A stretch of DNA of 54,483 nt from Deltaproteobacteria bacterium (GCA_016931115.1 JAFGFM010000095.1:1-54483); one strand, 5' to 3'. Shown: positions 43,439 through 52,743, counted from the stretch's first letter. Made by a program: numbers and translations. Notes: generated by a model from the letters alone, not told the origin.

Positions 43439-46236
43439 TATATTAACCCCATCTGTTTCAGGGCATCATAGCATCTTTCACAGATACATGGGTGATCAGG
43501 ATATTTACCCACAGAAGGGTCATGTACCCAGCATCTCTCACATTTCACATCTGATGATGGCTCAACCTTGACCGTGAGCCCCTGGATCTCATCACTTGTA
43601 TAACACCCTTCACCCCCTGGATTTCCGCTCTTTACTGAAGATACAATAAATATGGATGAAAGGTCATTCATGTAGGGCACAAGAAAATCTTTGTATTCAT
43701 CAGGAAGATCAAGTGTAACAGTGGCATCAAGTGAATGACCGATTAGTTTGTCTTTTCTCGCGATTTCAAGTGCCTTTGTCACCTCTTTCCTGAGCCTGAT
43801 TATCTTTTCCCACCGTTCGTTCAGGGCCTTGTCCCTGTATTCCTCCTTCACAGGGATAAGCTGGCTTGTATGCACGCTTGTAAAGCTATCAGACCTGCGT
43901 ATGTACTGCCATATCTCATCAGCGGTAAATGAGAGTATAGGGGCCATAAGCCTTACCATCACATCCAGTATCTCCTGCATGGCTGTCTGCGCAGACCTGC
44001 GGGCGATAGAACCTGGAGGAGAGACATAGAGCCTGTCCTTTATGATATCCAGGTAAAAGGATGAGAGATCCAGCACACAGAAATTATGGAGGGTGTGATA
44101 GATGATATGAAACTCAAAGGATTCATAACCTTTAAGTATACGTTCATTCATATCCTGAAGCTTATGAAGCGCCCATCTGTCTATCTCAAACATCTCAGCA
44201 TAGGGCACCCTCTCCTTTTCAGGATCAAACCCGTCAAGATTACCCAGTAGGAACCGGCAGGTATTCCTGATACGCCTGTATGCCTCTGTAAGACGCGTCA
44301 TGATCTCTTCTGAAACCCTGATATTATCCCTGTAATCTTCCCCGGCCACCCAAAGCCTAATTATCTCAGCACCGTATTTCTTTATCAGCGTCTCAGGGGC
44401 AATAACATTTCCGGCAGATTTATGCATGGCCTTGCCTTTGCCATCCACAACAAATCCGTGTGTAAGCACACTCTTATATGGGGCTACACCCCTTGTGCCA
44501 ACTGAGCATAAAAGAGAACTGTGGAACCACCCCCTGTGCTGATCAGACCCTTCAAGATAAAGATCTGAAGGGGTTGAAAGATACTCCCTCTGTTCCATAA
44601 CCGCAGCATAGCTTACGCCTGAGTCAAACCAGACATCAAGGATGTCTTTCTCCTTTTTGAAATTCTTACTGCCACAACCAGGGCAGCAGGTGCCTTCAGG
44701 GACAAGCCTTTCTTCGGTTTCAGAAAACCATATGTCTGCACCGTGTTTTTCAACAAGGCCCACAATATGATCAATTATCTCCTTTGAGATAACAATCTTT
44801 CCACAATCTTTACAGAAGAGCACTGTAATGGGCACACCCCACGCTCGCTGCCTTGATATACACCAGTCAGGCCGCTTTGCTATCATGAGGGATATGCGCT
44901 CCTCTCCCCATGTGGGTATCCATGCCACCTTTTTTATCTCGGTAAGGGCCGTTTTCCTCAGGTCATTCTTTTCCATGGATATGAACCACTGTTCAGTAGC
45001 CCTGAAGATAATCGGTTTTTTACAACGCCAGCAATGGGGATATTCATGTGTTATTGTCTTTTCCTTTATAAGCGCCCCCACGCTGTTAAGTTTTTCTTTT
45101 ACATCATTATTTGCAGAAAAGACCTCTTTACCTGCAAAAAAACCCACATCGGGGGTAAAATGGCCTGTGGCATCAACCGGTGAATATATTTCAAGACCGT
45201 ATCTCAGCCCTGTTTCATAGTCCTCACGCCCGTGACCGGGGGCAGTATGGACGCACCCTGTGCCTGCATCCAGTGTGACATAATCGGCAAGTACAACCAG
45301 TGAATCACGGTCATACAGGGGGTGTTTCGCCTTCATGTTTTCAAAAGCTGTCGGTTTAAATTTTTCAAGTACGCAGTATTTTTCAAAACCAAACAGGGTC
45401 ATGCAGTCTGTTAACAACCCTTCAGCGAGTATAAAAACCTCGCCATTTTCTATCTCAGCAGCAACATAATCCAGCTCAGGGTTAAGTGCTATGGCAAGGT
45501 TGGCAGGGATTGTCCAGGGGGTTGTTGTCCATATGACAAAAAACACCTTCTTCCCTTTTAATGAGGGCAGAACTGAAGAGATGTCTGATACCAGGGGGAA
45601 TTTAACATAGATCGAAGAAGACTTGTCGTCTTCATATTCCACCTCTGCCTCGGCAAGGGCTGTGTGGCATGAGTTGCACCAGTAGACCGGCTTTTTACTC
45701 CGGTTGAGCCCCCCATTAATGGCAAATCTTCCGAACTCCCTCACTATAGCGGCTTCATATGAATAATTCATTGTGAGGTAAGGGTTATCCCATTCCCCGG
45801 TCACACCAAGGCGTTCAAACTCTTCCCTCTGAATATTCACATATTTTAAGGCATATTCTCTGCAGAACTTCCTGATATCCACCTGGGACATCTCCCTCTT
45901 TTTACTGCCCAGCTCCTTGTCCACCATATGCTCAATTGGAAGACCGTGACAATCCCATCCGGGTACATATGGTGCATCAAATCCTGACATCTGCTTTGAC
46001 TTGATAATGATGTCTTTAAGTATCTTGTTAAGGGCATGGCCCATATGGATATTTCCATTTGCATAGGGCGGGCCGTCATGAAGCATGTATTTCTTTCTCT
46101 CTTTTGACTCGCGCCTTATAATATTATAAAGCCCCTCAGATTTCCATCGGCTGATTATTTCCGGCTCCTTTGTGACAAGGTTTGCCTTCATGGGAAAATC
46201 GGTATTGGGCAAATTCAAAGTTGTCTTGTAGTCCAT
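43438..46236 (-). CDS. ileS: Isoleucyl-tRNA synthetase
   Basis: This 932-residue class I synthetase charges tRNA-Ile. It has the HIGH-type motif GNIHMGHALNK near residue 60, the editing CP1 domain (about 190-380) with the TTPWTIPANLA and HTAPGHG segments, and WFDSGVS. The KMSKS-equivalent loop reads GKAMHKSAGN, a variant in which His replaces the middle Ser. The C-terminal zinc module has two CxxC pairs (CERC, CERC) near 895-925, typical of bacterial IleS. GGAGGAGA precedes the ATG. A TTGACT-TAATCA promoter lies upstream. Length and motifs are complete. Confidence 0.97.
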   Translation of the reverse strand: MDYKTTLNLPNTDFPMKANLVTKEPEIISRWKSEGLYNIIRRESKERKKYMLHDGPPYANGNIHMGHALNKILKDIIIKSKQMSGFDAPYVPGWDCHGLPIEHMVDKELGSKKREMSQVDIRKFCREYALKYVNIQREEFERLGVTGEWDNPYLTMNYSYEAAIVREFGRFAINGGLNRSKKPVYWCNSCHTALAEAEVEYEDDKSSSIYVKFPLVSDISSVLPSLKGKKVFFVIWTTTPWTIPANLAIALNPELDYVAAEIENGEVFILAEGLLTDCMTLFGFEKYCVLEKFKPTAFENMKAKHPLYDRDSLVVLADYVTLDAGTGCVHTAPGHGREDYETGLRYGLEIYSPVDATGHFTPDVGFFAGKEVFSANNDVKEKLNSVGALIKEKTITHEYPHCWRCKKPIIFRATEQWFISMEKNDLRKTALTEIKKVAWIPTWGEERISLMIAKRPDWCISRQRAWGVPITVLFCKDCGKIVISKEIIDHIVGLVEKHGADIWFSETEERLVPEGTCCPGCGSKNFKKEKDILDVWFDSGVSYAAVMEQREYLSTPSDLYLEGSDQHRGWFHSSLLCSVGTRGVAPYKSVLTHGFVVDGKGKAMHKSAGNVIAPETLIKKYGAEIIRLWVAGEDYRDNIRVSEEIMTRLTEAYRRIRNTCRFLLGNLDGFDPEKERVPYAEMFEIDRWALHKLQDMNERILKGYESFEFHIIYHTLHNFCVLDLSSFYLDIIKDRLYVSPPGSIARRSAQTAMQEILDVMVRLMAPILSFTADEIWQYIRRSDSFTSVHTSQLIPVKEEYRDKALNERWEKIIRLRKEVTKALEIARKDKLIGHSLDATVTLDLPDEYKDFLVPYMNDLSSIFIVSSVKSGNPGGEGCYTSDEIQGLTVKVEPSSDVKCERCWVHDPSVGKYPDHPCICERCYDALKQMGLI

Positions 46237-46269
46237 TTAAACATCTCCTCCGTGAACAAATATTGACCT

Positions 46270-46298
46270 TGATTACCAAAAGAGATAATCCAAGTCAA
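46270..46298 (-). promoter_or_regulatory. Promoter of the ileS-lgt operon
   Basis: On the minus strand TTGACT (46298-46293) and TAATCA (46275-46270) are spaced by 17 bases, with the ileS ATG 34 bases downstream. No T-box specifier or terminator is present in this short leader. Confidence 0.55.
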
Positions 46299-46449
46299 AC
46301 CAATATGTTAAATAATCACATTATTATGTCTCATATCGAAAATTATAATAGAAATATTGACATCGAATTATATAACTATTATCTATATTGAAGATTACCG
46401 ACTTTATGAATCTTTATGAATCCCTCTACACAAAAAAGGAGAAAATATA

Positions 46450-46845
46450 ATGTATAAAAAATTGTGTATACTTGCAGTTATGGTTTCCATTGCGCTGACT
46501 TCCTGTGCCCCTGCGGCCTTTATTGGCGGGGCGGCTTTAGGGTTGGGCGGATACAAATATTATGATGGCAAACTTGTAGTTATCTACCCTGTCTCACTGG
46601 AAAAGACCTTTGATGCATCCATTTCGGCCATGGAAAATCTTGAATACCAGATATATGAAAGACAGAGAAAACTCACATCAGGGAAAATAGTAACTACAGG
46701 TTCAATAAAGGATCAGATCAAGCTTCACTTCAAGTATAATTCAATAGAAGAGACTGAGGTGACCATACGCGTTGGTCTCATGGGTGATGAGTCTGTAAGC
46801 AACAAGATTAAAGATAAGATCAGCGAGAATCTGTTCAATAAATAA
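46450..46845 (+). CDS. DUF3568 lipoprotein
   Basis: This 131-residue protein has a 19-residue signal peptide (MYKKLCILAVMVSIALTSC) ending in the lipobox LTSC, so it should be lipidated and anchored in a membrane. After a glycine-rich stretch (FIGGAALGLGGYKYYDGKL) comes the DUF3568 fold: VSLEKTFDASISAMENLEY, then KIVTTGSIKDQ and EVTIRVGLMGDE. The family is common in Desulfobacterota and of unknown role. GGAGAAAATATA precedes the ATG. Confidence 0.9.
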   Translation: MYKKLCILAVMVSIALTSCAPAAFIGGAALGLGGYKYYDGKLVVIYPVSLEKTFDASISAMENLEYQIYERQRKLTSGKIVTTGSIKDQIKLHFKYNSIEETEVTIRVGLMGDESVSNKIKDKISENLFNK

Positions 46846-46854
46846 CAAGGTGTA

Positions 46855-46995
46855 TCAGGTGTAAGAGAGTCCAGGCAGCTCTACCCTGAACACCTTTTTA
46901 ATACCGGGCATGCTCCCATGTGTAGCAAGATAACGCTCTACAAGGGCCATGTCCTATGCATCTATTTCATCAATAAAATAGCCTTTAATATCTCC
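46855..46995 (-). pseudogene. Gene fragment with in-frame TAG
   Basis: On the minus strand GGA at 46995 opens a readable frame, GDIKGYFIDEIDA, interrupted by TAG, then DMALVERYLATHGSMPGI and KKVFRVELPGLSYT to TGA at 46857-46855. Composition is protein-like and continuous across the TAG. A TAA lies immediately upstream. It could be the tail of a lost gene, or a 31-codon ORF from the internal ATG. I do not recognise the family. Confidence 0.35.
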
Positions 46996-47115
46996 TTACC
47001 CCTTTTTTACCCTCTTTCAGGTAAACTTCGGAAAGGTATTAAAACATTGATATTTAAGGCGCCTTGATTTAAATTAATATAAATTACTAATTAAAAATTT
47101 TAAAAAAATAAAGCA

Positions 47116-48135
47116 ATGCCCGATAAGAACTTGCAAATATTAATGGAAAACCCCTTTCCCAAATCCACTTCTGTAGCAGACAGGATTAGACTGCTCATGA
47201 ATGTTGTGGGCCAGAATGATGTCTTAGCAATCATAATTAACGCTGATCCTGATGCAATGGCAAGCGCCATGGCCCTTAAAAGGATATTCTGGAGAAAGGC
47301 GCGTAAAATAAATATCTATCATACCAATATCATCAAGAGGGATGACAACCTTGCCATGATAAACCTGCTGAAACTTGATCAGAGGCATATCAGAAAGATG
47401 AACCAGGAGGAGGTTACAAAATTTGCACTGGTAGACTCCCAGCCTTCACATGGTGAGCTGTTAGGTAAATATGAGTATGATATTATTATTGATCACCACC
47501 CGTTTATAGAGCAGTCAAAGGCCATGTTTATGGATATAAAAGAGGAATATGGCGCCACCTCAACCATACTTACAGAATATCTCCGGGCAGCTGGTATAAA
47601 GCCGTCACCAAGACTTGCAACAGCACTTTTTTACGGGATAAAGACTGACACAGACAATTTCGTAAGGGAATCAGCACTGAATGATATTAATGCATTCAGG
47701 TATCTATATCAGTTTATCAATACCAATAATATAAAAAAGATCGAGTCATCTGAAATCACCAGAAAGACCCTGGAGAGTTATAAAAAGGCAATGGGTAGCT
47801 ATATTTTTTTTAAAGACAGGGTTTTCATACCAATGGGCGTTGTGGATAACCCTGACACCCTTGTGCTGATAGCAGATTTTTTTATAAAGATGGCAGATGT
47901 GACATGGTCAGTGGCAGCAGGGATAAGCGGGAAAAAGCTTATTATTATATTCAGAAATGCCGGGTTCAGGTATGATGCAGGCAAGCTGGTAAACAGGCTT
48001 TTTGGGGAATATGGATCAGCTGGAGGGCACAAGAGCGCTGCCAGGGCAGAGATCCCTCTTGCCAATATAGAAAAAGAGGTGCCTGACGGGGTTGATTTTA
48101 CCCCGTTTATTACCGCAAAACTCAGGAGCATATAA
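47116..48135 (+). CDS. DHH/DHHA1 family phosphoesterase (NrnA-like)
   Basis: This 339-residue DHH-superfamily protein has motif I VLAIIINADPDAMASAMAL (the DHDGDA position reads NADPDA), motif II FALVDSQP, motif III YDIIIDHHPF and a C-terminal DHHA1 domain with the GSAGGHKSAARAEIPL loop. Relatives hydrolyse short oligoribonucleotides, pAp or cyclic dinucleotides. The length is close to NrnA/GdpP-core proteins, without PAS or membrane parts. It lies 21 bases upstream of mgtE and is likely cotranscribed. Substitution of the usual His in motif I to Asn may alter metal binding, but the rest of the metal site is intact. It is cytosolic. Confidence 0.9.
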   Translation: MPDKNLQILMENPFPKSTSVADRIRLLMNVVGQNDVLAIIINADPDAMASAMALKRIFWRKARKINIYHTNIIKRDDNLAMINLLKLDQRHIRKMNQEEVTKFALVDSQPSHGELLGKYEYDIIIDHHPFIEQSKAMFMDIKEEYGATSTILTEYLRAAGIKPSPRLATALFYGIKTDTDNFVRESALNDINAFRYLYQFINTNNIKKIESSEITRKTLESYKKAMGSYIFFKDRVFIPMGVVDNPDTLVLIADFFIKMADVTWSVAAGISGKKLIIIFRNAGFRYDAGKLVNRLFGEYGSAGGHKSAARAEIPLANIEKEVPDGVDFTPFITAKLRSI

Positions 48136-48156
48136 GAGAGGAGCAGGTAGAATAGA

Positions 48157-49512
48157 ATGCAGTCAAAAATAATTGATGAAAAACTGATAAATGAAGTGAA
48201 AAGCTACATCAGTGATAAAAACAGCAAGTATCTTTCAAGACTCATAGATAATATGCGCCCTGCTGACCTTGCAGACCTCATTGAACACCTGAAACGGGAA
48301 GAGAGGATTTACCTCTTTGAAATGCTTGAGCCTGAAGGGGCAGGAGAGGTGCTCATCGAGATAGAGGCCCCAATACAGGAAAGTATTATTCATGACCTGG
48401 ACAACAAGGCCATTACTGATATTGTGCAGGAACTTGATTCTGATGATGCGGCAGACCTTGTGGGTGACCTGCCTGCTGAAAGGGCAAAGGACATTATAGA
48501 GACCCTTGATGAGACAGTGTCTGATGACCTTGAAAAACTTTTGCCCTATGATGAAGAGAGCGCTGGCGGCATTATGGCGCTTGAGTATGTTGCAGTTAAA
48601 GACCATTGTACCATCAGGGAGGCAATAGAAATAATTAAGGCCAAAAGAGAGGAGGTGGAAAACCTTTATTATCTCTGGGTGGTGGATGATTTCGGAAAAC
48701 TGGTTGGAGTTGTCTCAATGAAGGACCTGATCCTGGAACCATCTGAAAGATTGATACGTGAAATAATGAATACTGAGGTCATATCGGTTGATGTAAACCG
48801 TGACCAGGAAGAGGTAGCACAGCTCGTTAAAAAATATGACCTTGTAGCCATACCGGTAGTTGACGAATATAACAGGCTTGTAGGACGTATTACCCATGAT
48901 GATATTATTGATGTCCTTGAAGAGGAGGCAGATGAAGATATATCCCTTATGGCTGGTGTCATGCATCAGGAGATTACCGAGGACTCATATATAAAGATCT
49001 CAAAGGCAAGGCTTCCCTGGTTGATTGCAGGGCTTTTCGGAGGGCTGCTTGCAGCAGCTGTAATCAACCGGTTTGAACATTCAATAGAAAAGCTGATAGC
49101 GCTCGCCTTCTTTTTCCCTGTTATCATGGCAATGGGAGGGAATACCGGCACTCAGGCATCTACAGTAGCTGTCAGAGGGCTTGCAACAGGCGATATAAGC
49201 ATGGTGAATGTCTGGAAAAGGTTATGGGTCGAGATGAAGGTGGCAATGGCAAATGGCCTGATATGCGGGGTATTGCTGGGCATCGTGGTATATTTCTGGG
49301 TCGGTAATATTGGCCTTGGCCTTGTGATTGCCGTTTCACTCATGATAATAATAATGATATCAGGCTTTATTGGTGCAGCAGTTCCCCTGGTGCTCAAAAG
49401 GATAAATATAGATCCTGCACTCGCAACAGGCCCCTTTGTAACTACATCCAATGATATCCTGAGCCTGCTTATTTACCTTGGCCTTGTGACAGTTTTCCTG
49501 AAGCTCACCTGA
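48157..49512 (+). CDS. mgtE: Magnesium transporter MgtE
   Basis: This 451-residue channel has the cytosolic N domain (about 1-130, with repeats such as RPADLADLIEHL and SDDAADLVGDLPAERA), a pair of CBS domains (about 135-255, VKDHCTIREAIEIIK to DDIIDVLEEEADEDI), a plug helix, and five membrane helices (about 285-450). The helices include the pore motif FFFPVIMAMGGNTGTQAS and ATGPFVTTSNDILSLLIY. The N and CBS domains sense Mg2+ and close the channel. It is complete. It follows the DHH gene and ends just before a heptamer repeat array. Confidence 0.95.
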   Translation: MQSKIIDEKLINEVKSYISDKNSKYLSRLIDNMRPADLADLIEHLKREERIYLFEMLEPEGAGEVLIEIEAPIQESIIHDLDNKAITDIVQELDSDDAADLVGDLPAERAKDIIETLDETVSDDLEKLLPYDEESAGGIMALEYVAVKDHCTIREAIEIIKAKREEVENLYYLWVVDDFGKLVGVVSMKDLILEPSERLIREIMNTEVISVDVNRDQEEVAQLVKKYDLVAIPVVDEYNRLVGRITHDDIIDVLEEEADEDISLMAGVMHQEITEDSYIKISKARLPWLIAGLFGGLLAAAVINRFEHSIEKLIALAFFFPVIMAMGGNTGTQASTVAVRGLATGDISMVNVWKRLWVEMKVAMANGLICGVLLGIVVYFWVGNIGLGLVIAVSLMIIIMISGFIGAAVPLVLKRINIDPALATGPFVTTSNDILSLLIYLGLVTVFLKLT

Positions 49513-49523
49513 AATAACGTGTC

Positions 49524-49687
49524 TGAAGGCTGAAGGCTGAAGGCTGAAAGCTCAAGGCTCAAAGCTCAAGGCTCAAAGCTCTAAGCTCTAAGCTCAAGGC
49601 TGAAAGCTCAAGGCTGAAAGCTCAAAGCTCAAGGCTCAAGGCTCAAAGCTCAAGGCTCAAGGCTGAAAGCTCAAGGCTCAAGGCTAA
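49524..49687. repeat. Array of degenerate 7-bp repeats
   Basis: About 23 head-to-tail heptamers of the form AAGGCTC / AAAGCTC / AAGGCTG fill the gap between the convergent mgtE and cyclase genes. No spacers are present, so it is not CRISPR. The same words appear in a shorter tract at about 33566-33625. It is likely formed by slippage and could vary in length between strains. Confidence 0.92.
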
Positions 49688-49700
49688 ATGAATATAACTA

Positions 49701-52364
49701 CTACTTAGAACTGTTTTTCTGTGATGTAAGGCTGGAAAGGATTATGCCTGTAATACCACCAAGGATAATGAGCACTTTCTGGTAATGCCATATACCGCTT
49801 GTTGATAGATTAAGGTCCGGTACAATGAAGTTCAGGTAATGAATCATTATAGGCAAAATCAGGAGTGATATAATAAGGTTGGCAGACTGGAATACCAGGT
49901 TTTTCTTACAAAACTTAACAAGAAAACCTAAAAACTGGGCAAAAGCATCCATTCTCCTCAGTTTATTTTCCAGCGCAATCAGCTCTCCGGAATAGCCTTT
50001 CAGCTTATCGAGTGTATCATGGAATTCCCTTGCAGCCTGATGCTTCATTTTTTCATGCACAATCCCCATATTGTATTCCATGCTCCTCAACCTGCTTTCC
50101 ACCGGCCTGACCATAAAATCATAGGGAAGTATATCGAGAAATTTTTTACACCTCTGCATCAACAGGTCTATTTCTTCCTCTATTTTTGATAATTTGATCT
50201 CACGGCCTTTAACAATCCTGTTGCCCAGGTTTAAAATCTCCTCTTCATAGTGGATCACATCAAGATACCCGAAAAAGCTGTTTGTACTCATAAGCTGGGC
50301 TATCTTGGCGATATGAGTATTTGCCTCTATTATTTCTTCAGCCTCTTTACCTATGATTTTTTCAAGACCTGTCAGTTCATCCTTTGCTATAGGCATCAGT
50401 TTTTCAGCCTTTTCCTTTGCCTCTATAAGAATATAATCAAGGCTGGAGGCAATTTCTCTCTGATAATTTGCGAGTTCAGGGTCTATCAGTGCATAGATAT
50501 AATAGTCCCTGTTTTTCCTGATTAGTTTTATCAGTTGTTCAACAGCAGAATTTATGTTGCCGCTATGGAACTTTGCAAGGATCTCAAAATATGTAGCCTC
50601 TGTACAATGAGGAGAAAGTTTCAGTATCTTTCTTAATGACTCCCTGGCCTTATTGTATTCCCTTGAGAGGTTGGATATCCTGTACATGAGAAAATGGACA
50701 AATATCTTTTCAGGGGTCCTGACAGCTGACTCAAGCGCCTTTTTCAGTATAAGTGCGGCATTCTTAAGCTGATTGTTTTCGATATACAGGAGACCTGCAA
50801 TGCAGTAGAGCTTGTAGTCACTGCTTTTTTTCTTTATCTCACTTTCTATAATGGTTTCAACCTGGTTGTGATTTGATACCCTGAGACAGTCGAAACCTAA
50901 CCAGAGCAGCCCTCCCCTGTCATTTTCTTCCTGGTTGACCTTTATCCGGTTCCAGTTATCTTCCTTTGTATTCCATATGGTCCTTAACAGCCTCAGCTGA
51001 AAGACGCTCTTGAGTTCATAAAAGGCATTATGGGCCATATATATGGGGTCATTTTTATTCATCGACTCAATATTGTTTAGAATGGCTGGATTTGCCTGCA
51101 GGTAATTTAAAAACAGGCTGTTAATGCTGTTCAGAGGCATATAACCCAGTTTCTCAATATATCCTGTCATTTCTGTTATCATTTTTGAGGGACAGGTTTT
51201 AGTTTCATGAGACTGACTCCCGCAATAAAAACAAGGGGGAAAATCGCCATTTACAAGCGCCTGCTGGTATCTGAACATTGTTGCGCCGTCCTGACTCTCT
51301 TTGTCCTGGGATAAAACCAGGAAAGAGCCATTAGACCCTTTTCCGCTGTTCAGGCTAATATTTTTAATACCTTCCTTGATCATCATCTGAAAGGCATTCT
51401 CGGTTGTATATATTTCCCCTGGCTCAAGCTGGTTAAGATTAACCTTGATATTGTTCATAGATATCTTGCCGGCAATTATATAGGCGCCATTATCCAGGAT
51501 GACCTGTAACGGGAGGCACATGTTTACCTCGTCACCCATATTGGTCTGAAGATAGCCAGTAATATGTCTTGCTATCTCATATGCGAGCGATGTCTTTTTT
51601 ACAATAAGGCTTATTGAACGATCACTGTTGATCTGCTCCTTTTCAATAGTGACAACCGACCAGAACCTGCTCTTTTCAGCAATAAGCTTGTTCCAGAGAT
51701 TATCAAAGCGTCGGCTTCCCAGGTTAAAGATCGGCCTTAAGTGAAGAACCGTCTTCTTTGTCGGATCAAGCGATATACTGCTGTCCCATATAACCTTGAA
51801 GAGCTTCAGATCCCTTATTGCACTAGTGGTCTTTGGCATTTCAAAGCTTTCAAATCTCACAAGAGGGATATTTTTTATTGTGGAATGGAGTTCCCTTGAA
51901 ACAAGTATCTCATCCCCGGATGCAAGAGGCAGAAATTTAGCAGCCATATTCACGACATCACCAAAGATGTCCCCCTCATCGATGATCCCGTCTCCATAGT
52001 GCACACAGAGCCTTATGTGTATCTCGCCCTTTTCCTTTTTTTCATTATTATATGTCTGGAATTTCTGCTGTATCTTTATGGCTGACTTAAGCGCATCTTC
52101 AGGATTTAAGAAATAGGCCATAACAGAATCACCAAGCATCTTGACTACCTTGCCGCCAAAGTCATTTACAGCAGGGGATGCAAGATCCTGATGGATTTTA
52201 AGCATCTTTCTACCCTCTATGTCGCCGTTTTTCTTAAAGTATTCCGATGATCCCACTATATCGGTAAAAAGCACGGCCATCTTCTTGATGGCATCTTTTG
52301 AATAGTCTGTCTTTGGTTTCTGGGGGATATTTAAACTATTCTCCTGTTTTGCACCTGTCAGCAT
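49701..52364 (-). CDS. Class III adenylate/guanylate cyclase with zinc knuckle, helical repeats and membrane anchor
   Basis: This 887-residue protein begins with a class III cyclase catalytic domain (about residues 28-190). It has VLFTDIVGSSEYF with the metal-binding Asp, KVVKMLGDSVMAYF with the second Asp, and GDIFGDVVNMAAKF near the transition-state Asn. It continues with a DUF-like middle region (about 220-370), a CX2CX4HX4C zinc knuckle at about residues 378-391 (CFYCGSQSHETKTC), helical TPR-like repeats (about 480-640), a coiled region (about 660-830) and two hydrophobic segments at the C-terminus (about 835-885). AAGGAACAG precedes the ATG. It probably makes cAMP or cGMP in response to protein contacts. 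The zinc knuckle is unusual for this family. Confidence 0.88.
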   Translation of the reverse strand: MLTGAKQENSLNIPQKPKTDYSKDAIKKMAVLFTDIVGSSEYFKKNGDIEGRKMLKIHQDLASPAVNDFGGKVVKMLGDSVMAYFLNPEDALKSAIKIQQKFQTYNNEKKEKGEIHIRLCVHYGDGIIDEGDIFGDVVNMAAKFLPLASGDEILVSRELHSTIKNIPLVRFESFEMPKTTSAIRDLKLFKVIWDSSISLDPTKKTVLHLRPIFNLGSRRFDNLWNKLIAEKSRFWSVVTIEKEQINSDRSISLIVKKTSLAYEIARHITGYLQTNMGDEVNMCLPLQVILDNGAYIIAGKISMNNIKVNLNQLEPGEIYTTENAFQMMIKEGIKNISLNSGKGSNGSFLVLSQDKESQDGATMFRYQQALVNGDFPPCFYCGSQSHETKTCPSKMITEMTGYIEKLGYMPLNSINSLFLNYLQANPAILNNIESMNKNDPIYMAHNAFYELKSVFQLRLLRTIWNTKEDNWNRIKVNQEENDRGGLLWLGFDCLRVSNHNQVETIIESEIKKKSSDYKLYCIAGLLYIENNQLKNAALILKKALESAVRTPEKIFVHFLMYRISNLSREYNKARESLRKILKLSPHCTEATYFEILAKFHSGNINSAVEQLIKLIRKNRDYYIYALIDPELANYQREIASSLDYILIEAKEKAEKLMPIAKDELTGLEKIIGKEAEEIIEANTHIAKIAQLMSTNSFFGYLDVIHYEEEILNLGNRIVKGREIKLSKIEEEIDLLMQRCKKFLDILPYDFMVRPVESRLRSMEYNMGIVHEKMKHQAAREFHDTLDKLKGYSGELIALENKLRRMDAFAQFLGFLVKFCKKNLVFQSANLIISLLILPIMIHYLNFIVPDLNLSTSGIWHYQKVLIILGGITGIILSSLTSQKNSSK

Positions 52365-52538
52365 CTGGCTGTTCCTTTACGCCTTTCGATATATTTGCGG
52401 TTATAGTCAGCTGTACAGCATTAATTTTTCAATACGCACGGCTTCCCAATTTATGATCGTCACCAGGCATATAAAACTTTATTAATTATTTATTGAGTTT
52501 GTTAAAAAATTCCTGATTTAGTCTGCCCGATAAAAATG

Positions 52539-52567
52539 AAAAAGCACCTTTTCAGGTGCTTTTTTTT
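52539..52567. terminator. Intrinsic terminator downstream of tRNA-Ala
   Basis: AAAAGCACCT, loop TTTC, AGGTGCTTTT forms a stem with A-run and T-run on opposite sides. On the minus strand it ends the tRNA-Ala transcript. Confidence 0.9.
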
Positions 52568-52576
52568 GGTTTGATT

Positions 52577-52652
<76 letters not shown>

Positions 52653-52665
52653 GGAAGAGTTTGGG

Positions 52666-52729
52666 ATATTAGCAATACAACAATATCATGTCAATAAGAT
52701 ATTGACATGATATGAATATCCATTATAAT
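52666..52729. promoter_or_regulatory. Divergent promoters of the two tRNA genes, with 13-bp dyad
   Basis: Minus strand: TTGACA (52694-52689), 17 bases, TAATAT (52671-52666) for tRNA-Ala. Plus strand: TTGACA (52702-52707), 16 bases, TATAAT (52724-52729) for tRNA-Leu. The two -35 boxes lie inside a perfect inverted repeat, ATATCATGTCAAT (52683-52695) / ATTGACATGATAT (52701-52713), so both promoters share a symmetrical control region. Confidence 0.9.
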
Positions 52730-52743
52730 CCCTCCACATTCAA

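Noticed and set aside
46237-46449. T-box riboswitch upstream of ileS
   Set aside because: The leader is only about 30 bases from the predicted promoter and has no T-box sequence, specifier loop or terminator.
49524-49687. Possible CRISPR array
   Set aside because: The units are 7 bp, degenerate and contiguous, with no unique spacers, and there are no cas genes nearby.
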